Assembly (NCBI RefSeq): GCF_021347895.1
Contig: NC_067113.1
Coordinates: forward strand, 41,641,474-41,705,473
Length of the DNA: 64,000 nucleotides
Direction of reading: 5' to 3'
Origin: Acanthochromis polyacanthus
Lineage: Eukaryota > Chordata > Actinopteri > Pomacentridae
The notes below the pieces were generated by a model that searched no databases, was not told the origin of the DNA, and saw nothing but the letters and a program-made list of their open reading frames with translations. Of this stretch, positions 59,465 through 64,000 are shown in pieces. A program made the position numbers and the translations under genes. Each line of letters starts with the position of its first letter. The stretch's first letter is position 1.

Positions 59465-62400
59465 ATGAGACAGAGCCCAAGGAGACCCCTGATCCTCAAA
59501 AGAAGAAAACTCCCTTTTCAGCAAAATGATCGACCAACAGCTGGCTCACAAAGCCTGTCTGGTCTGCCAGCTTCCAAAGAGCCATCAAAACCAGCCTCCA
59601 GTCAGTGCTTCTCTGATGGTATCCGCATTATGGATCACCCTTCCAAGTCTGACACTCAGGTGGTTGTTATCCCCAAAACAGCCGACCTTCAAAGTGTTAT
59701 TGGAGCCCTCACTGCTAAGGGCAAAGAGTGTGGTGAACAGGGCCCGAACAAGTTTATTCTTCTGAGTGGGAATGGCGGTCGGGACAATGGAGGTTTTTGT
59801 CAGCCTGCTGCTGAAGAGGAACACTTTTCTGCACAACCTGCAGTGCTACAGACAGTAAAAACAGAACCTATGCTCAACTCCCTGGATACTAAACCTCTCC
59901 CCGGAATGAAACCATGTATGGAAATGGGATTTAAGTATCAGTTTGGAGTTATAATTTCTAATGTCTTCCTTTGTGTACCCAATAATGTTTTCCACTTTCC
60001 TTTACTAGTAAATAAGGATGGCGGGCGTTTAAATGACAGCCTCACCAATATTCAGTGGCTGGGCAAAATGAGCACATGCACCTTTGAAGCGGATCCTTCC
60101 AAACAGACGCCCCTCAAGGAAAACCAAAACCCACCTGCACAAACGTTTAAGGTCAGCTGCTTCTTCTTGTCACCTCCGAGTGATTTTTACTGTTATGTAA
60201 ACAGATACTTGTGTGAAGGAAACACTGATCTGAGACATGTCAGCGCATATCCCCTTAACCAGTCTGTCTCTCTAACAGGACACCTCACTATGATGACTGT
60301 GTGTTTTGAATTTGAAAATAATTGCAGGTGTAGATTTTTTTAACACGTTTTCCAACAGTGAATGTGTCAATATATAATTATGGGACTTTTTGAAGTCCAT
60401 CTTGCATACATTTTTATTAAAAATAAAAAAGAACATATTTTTATATTGGTTATGATCCTGTCTTTACAAATTAAATAGTTATTTATTATGGAAACAATCT
60501 CTTATTACTAGGGTTATTACTGGATATCACTAAAATATCAGCTAAGTAACCCTCAAAATTTAACAACAACCACCTTCTAATTAGCTAAACAATAATAAAA
60601 TGAGCTTATTCAAGTATTGCTTTGATGGTGCTCTTTTTATTAAACTGAGATAATCATGACAGATATTTCTTTTTTGGCAATATATCACATTTTATATTGA
60701 AAATAAATTATGTCAGTGAAATCACTTTCAACTAATTACAAAAAACTCCTCTCCAGGAAGTGTGTTAATTCCAGATCACATGACCTGCTCCACATGATGT
60801 CATTTCCTCCTAAAGAAAGACTGGACAGACTTCAAGGCTTTCTGAGTTATTTCATATAAAGTAGTGTGTGAGTCAAGTGTGGATTTATGGCATGTCAACA
60901 AGTTTACTTCAATATCTTAATAAATAACTTTCAATTTCAGTTTTTCAATTGTATATATAATATTTACAACAATCTTTGTGTAAAAAGGCCATGTGGTGTT
61001 TGGTTTTGGTTGATTTTAGACCTGAAAACCGCAAAATATCAACTATGACACCTGTCAAGTGTGTTACAAAAAGCCCCGCAATTATATATTGATCCGAATA
61101 AAGTAGAAGTGACTTCTCAAATGCTTTTTGTTTACAGGCACACAGTACACATATCGATGCAGAAGCTGTTCAGCCAAACATGGCAGAGAGGCCACCATAC
61201 TCCTACATGGCCATGATTCAGTTTGCTATCAACAGCAGGAAGAGCAGGAGGATGACGCTGAAAGAGATTTACTTGTGGATTGAGGAGCATTTCCCTTACT
61301 ACAGAGATGTGGCCAAACCAGGATGGAAGGTACTCGAGAGCTGCTAAAAGTATATTTGGGGGAACATCTGTTGCAGTAGATGACAGATTTAACACATTAA
61401 ATATGTTTTAACCGCAGAATTCCATCCGCCATAACCTGTCGCTGCATAAGATGTTCATTCGTGAGACGTCACCTGATGGTAAAGTTTCTTTCTGGACTAT
61501 TCGGCCTGAAGCCAATCGGTGCCTCACCCTTGATCAGGTGTACAAGGTGAGCACACTCGCTCTTTTCACTCCCTTGCATTTCTGTGAAGAAGAAGGCTCT
61601 AAAATTCATAGTTTCCTTTTTTGTTTGTATCGTAACTGTTGTCTTGTTTTTTGGGGGCTTTTTCTGCTACAAGGAGAAAAACTTGTCCTTGTTTTTCATT
61701 CGCAGTTTTGCAAATGTGATGTCACATGCAGTTCTTTGAGATTCTTTTTTTCTTCCCCTCTCAATCTCTCTCTGTAGCCTGGTTGTAACCCAATGACTGC
61801 TCCTGTTTCCGTGCCAATGGTTTTATTTCCCCACCAAGTAAGGTCGATTCACCCTTTTCCCCCCCCAGTTCTTTAGGAAGTGTCTTCACTTCGCAGTCAG
61901 GCAGGAGAAAGATGAAAAAGGGACAGACAGAAATTAAAATCTATTACTTTCCCTTACCCAGTTGTCATCAGACTCTTTTGGAGCCGAAGAATATAGCTGC
62001 AGCTGGAAGCCTAAGGTGTAGACATGTGTTTTTGTAACAGGAGGAGATGATAAGAGCAGCAGAGAAGCAGAAGTCACAATGACAGACTAATGTGTTATGA
62101 GACATGCATTGTCTAATGATTAATATGTGCACTCATAATATCTGTAGAAACAGTCATTTAAGGTAAATACTGGACAGAATTTACAGGCCGCCGCTAAATT
62201 GCTGTCAGGAGTGAGAGAGCAGCAAGGTTACTAAGACTTTGACTGTATAAAGTGATGTCACCTCTTATTTTTCATGGCAACAAAAGAGGATGGTTCCGGA
62301 TGCGAGGAAAACACCGACTGGCTCTGGTAAGTTCGGACTTTTGTTGGCAAATGGACAGAAATGTTGCCGTTTCTTCAGATGCCCCGGTCTGAGTCGCTGT

Positions 62401-64000
62401 CTCTTCTGTGTTCAGAGAGAAAGATGAAACCTCTTCTCCCTCGAACCGATTCCTACTTGGTTCCCATCCAGCTTCCCGTCGCCTCGTCCGTCTATCTGCC
62501 GGCCTCATCTACACCTTTTCGCCCGAACGGCTCCCAGCAGAAACAAAACGCGTCACGAGGAACCAAGAGAGTCCGCATAGCTCCAAAGGTAAAGCCACAG
62601 AGTTCTTCACAGCAGAACGAGCTGAATAATTGTGATGTTTTTTTGGTTTGCTGGTATCAGTGCCTCACATGCTGGTAAATATTTAACCCTGTAAAACCCA
62701 CTGTTGCAGAAATACATCTGTTTTATTTTCATTTTATTTAATATATAAATGTGCATGCTAATGTGTGTGTATATAAACCCAAGTATAGAAAAAATAGCAA
62801 AAATAATATATATGTATATAATATTTGGTAATTTTTTTTAGAAAAATGTATTTGAGTGCAAAATATATAATGAATATTTAATATATATATATATTACCTA
62901 TAGAGGGTCATCACACTAGTTTTATTTTGTGATATATATATTTATGTAATCTTTGCTATTTTTTTGCTCACATTTTTCTATATTTGGGTTTGTGTACATA
63001 TTATTTTTGCAATTTTCTAGCAAAATATATATGAATGCAATATATATATGTGCTACATTTTTTTGCTTTTGTCTAGTTTTATTTTATTCTATATGTTTAT
63101 ATATAATTTTTGCTCTTTTTTGCTCACTTTTTTTCTATATTTGTGTTTATATGTACATTTGTATATTTTTTTTGCTCTTTTTTATATTTGTATATACTGT
63201 GCCCTCCATAATTATTGCCACCCCTGGTTAAGATGTGTTCTTCAGCTTCTAATAAATTCAGTTTTATTTCTAAATAATATAGGACCGCAATGAAAAAAAA
63301 AAGGGAAAATCCAACCTTTAATTCAAGTGCATTTATTCAGTGGGGACAAACATCACACATTAAGAAATAATTCTTTTACATCAAATCATGTTTCCCACAG
63401 TTATTAGCACCCCTGATGTTAATACTTTGTACAACCCACTTTTGCCAACAAAACGGCACCTAATCTTCTCCTATAATACATTTTTCTACAGTTTTCAGTG
63501 TGAGAGTATGCTTCTGCAATAAAAACAGGATTTATTTTAAGGCTTTCAACACATCTTAACCAGGGGTGGCAATAATTATGGAGGGCGCTGCATTTCTATA
63601 TTTGGGTTGTACAGGGTAAAAGTGTGTTTTTATGTCTGACAGGTGACTCAAAGTGCTGCCCAATCTGTGGTAGTGTCTCCTCTGAAGAACCTGAAGGTGG
63701 AAGTTAAGGAGGAGGAGATATGTGTCCCAATCAAATGTGAGACTCCTGTAGCCGCTCCAAAGAGACAAGCCAGCAGCTCACGGCGCAAACAACGCCTGGT
63801 CCGCTCTCTGCACGAGGAGCCTGTTCTCCTCTGCCCTGCTAACGCCTTCTTAGACTCTGGCGTAGCCTCTGATGTTTCCACATTCCAGGACTTCCATACT
63901 GAGCTGGACGAGCACCAGCACGGGCAGGATAGCCCCGACCGGGAGTTCTCCTTTAAGACGCCCATAAAAAGTAGCAGCCACTTATCCTCCACTCCCAGCA
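59465..64000 (+). CDS. foxm1: Forkhead box M1, 5' part (3' end beyond the window)
   Basis: Coding exons: 59465-59915, 60009-60151, 61138-61329, 61418-61546, 61778-61837, 62287-62326, 62416-62588 and 63643 to the edge. Phases agree; at least 515 residues are seen. The N-terminus RQSPRRPLILKRRKLP is nearly identical to vertebrate FOXM1. IGALTAKGKE and NKFILLS follow (N-terminal repressor region), then SLTNIQWLGKM. The forkhead DNA-binding domain is at about 215-305 (ERPPYSYMAMIQFAIN, recognition helix NSIRHNLSLHKMF, then GKVSFWTI). Later come RKMKPLLPR, KRVRIAPK, an SRRKQ motif and FKTPIK near the edge. The transactivation domain lies outside. FOXM1 drives G2/M genes. The 40-nt exon at 62287 is the least certain; it is supported by phase only. 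A noncoding 5' exon must lie near 58420-58580 (candidate donors at about 58495 and 58579). The acceptor of the coding exon is at 59423. Confidence 0.94.
60367..61092 (+). mobile_element. TCAATATA-type MITE, copy 6 (full length), foxm1 intron
   Basis: A complete 726-bp copy with inverted ends TCAATATATAATTATGGGAC and, on the other strand, TCAATATATAATTGCGGGGC. It is noncoding. It occupies most of the 986-bp intron before the forkhead exon and ends 45 bp from that exon's acceptor. Confidence 0.9.
62690..63195. other. Very AT-rich foxm1 intron segment
   Basis: Long runs of ATATAT and TTTTTT with repeated TGCTCTTTTTTGCTCAC-like units. Open frames here (rich in F, Y and I) are composition artefacts. 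Confidence 0.7.
63198..63589. mobile_element. Tc1-type MITE with long inverted repeats, foxm1 intron
   Basis: The left end at 63200-63239 (GCCCTCCATAATTATTGCCA onward to AAGATGTGTT) is repeated inverted at 63547-63587. The repeats are about 40 bp and nearly perfect, with about 310 bp between them. This GCCCTCCATAATTATT terminus is a common fish Tc1-type end. It lies about 55 bp before the last exon seen. Confidence 0.88.

Noticed and set aside
59916..60008. Treating foxm1 59465-60151 as one continuous exon
   Set aside because: The 93 nt have donor, branch-like CTAAT and pyrimidine tract plus AG, and the encoded hydrophobic stretch is foreign to FOXM1. Splicing is the better model, with retention kept as a finding.
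62953..63293. Two overlapping open frames rich in Phe, Tyr and Ile, resembling membrane proteins
   Set aside because: They lie in an AT-repeat intron of foxm1; the composition explains them.
1..64000. CRISPR array, prophage, operon or other prokaryote-type system
   Set aside because: No regularly spaced identical repeats with unique spacers and no tightly packed genes; all supported genes are spliced vertebrate genes.

Overview
The window looks like nuclear DNA of a ray-finned (teleost) fish, probably a percomorph. It is AT-rich and intron-rich, has microsatellites, and is packed with Tc1/mariner, pogo/Tigger, hAT, piggyBac-like, LINE and SINE relics of kinds common in fish. No bacterial-type operon, phage or CRISPR structure was seen. 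The species cannot be named from the sequence alone.

Layout. Bases 1-20,000 form a gene desert made of unique AT-rich DNA and dispersed repeats. They include an LTR-like repeat with an L1-type insertion (2.2-3.4 kb), a Tc1 element with a pogo/Tigger element nested inside it (9.2-11.4 kb), and a second dead Tc1 copy (16.6-17.4 kb). A complete RING/B-box/coiled-coil/PRY-SPRY gene of the TRIM35-like fish family lies at 20.3-23.1 kb on the plus strand. An orphan exon for the C-terminus of a PARP catalytic domain sits at 25.7-25.9 kb. The right half is a conserved block: tulp3 (minus strand, 11 coding exons, 28.3-55.5 kb), rhno1 (minus, 56.9-58.2 kb) and the 5' two thirds of foxm1 (plus, from about 58.4 kb to the window edge). 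This matches the human 12p13 order TULP3-RHNO1-FOXM1. I placed the exon borders by eye, and all intron phases are consistent: tulp3 470 codons, rhno1 297, TRIM 484, foxm1 at least 515.

How the genes relate. foxm1 (mitotic transcription factor) and rhno1 (9-1-1 clamp/ATR checkpoint partner) are divergently transcribed from a gap of a few hundred bases. That gap carries two inverted CCAAT boxes 34 bp apart, an E-box, and an E2F site touching a CHR-like hexamer, which is the expected grammar of a G2/M bidirectional promoter. tulp3 (ciliary trafficking adaptor) has its own promoter with a second CCAAT pair 31 bp apart.

The most unusual material is the transposon record. One inverted-repeat MITE family has six copies here, two of them in tulp3 introns and one ending 45 bp before the foxm1 forkhead exon. 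Several nested insertions can be read directly because related copies preserve the uninterrupted site. I did not find a clearly new protein system.
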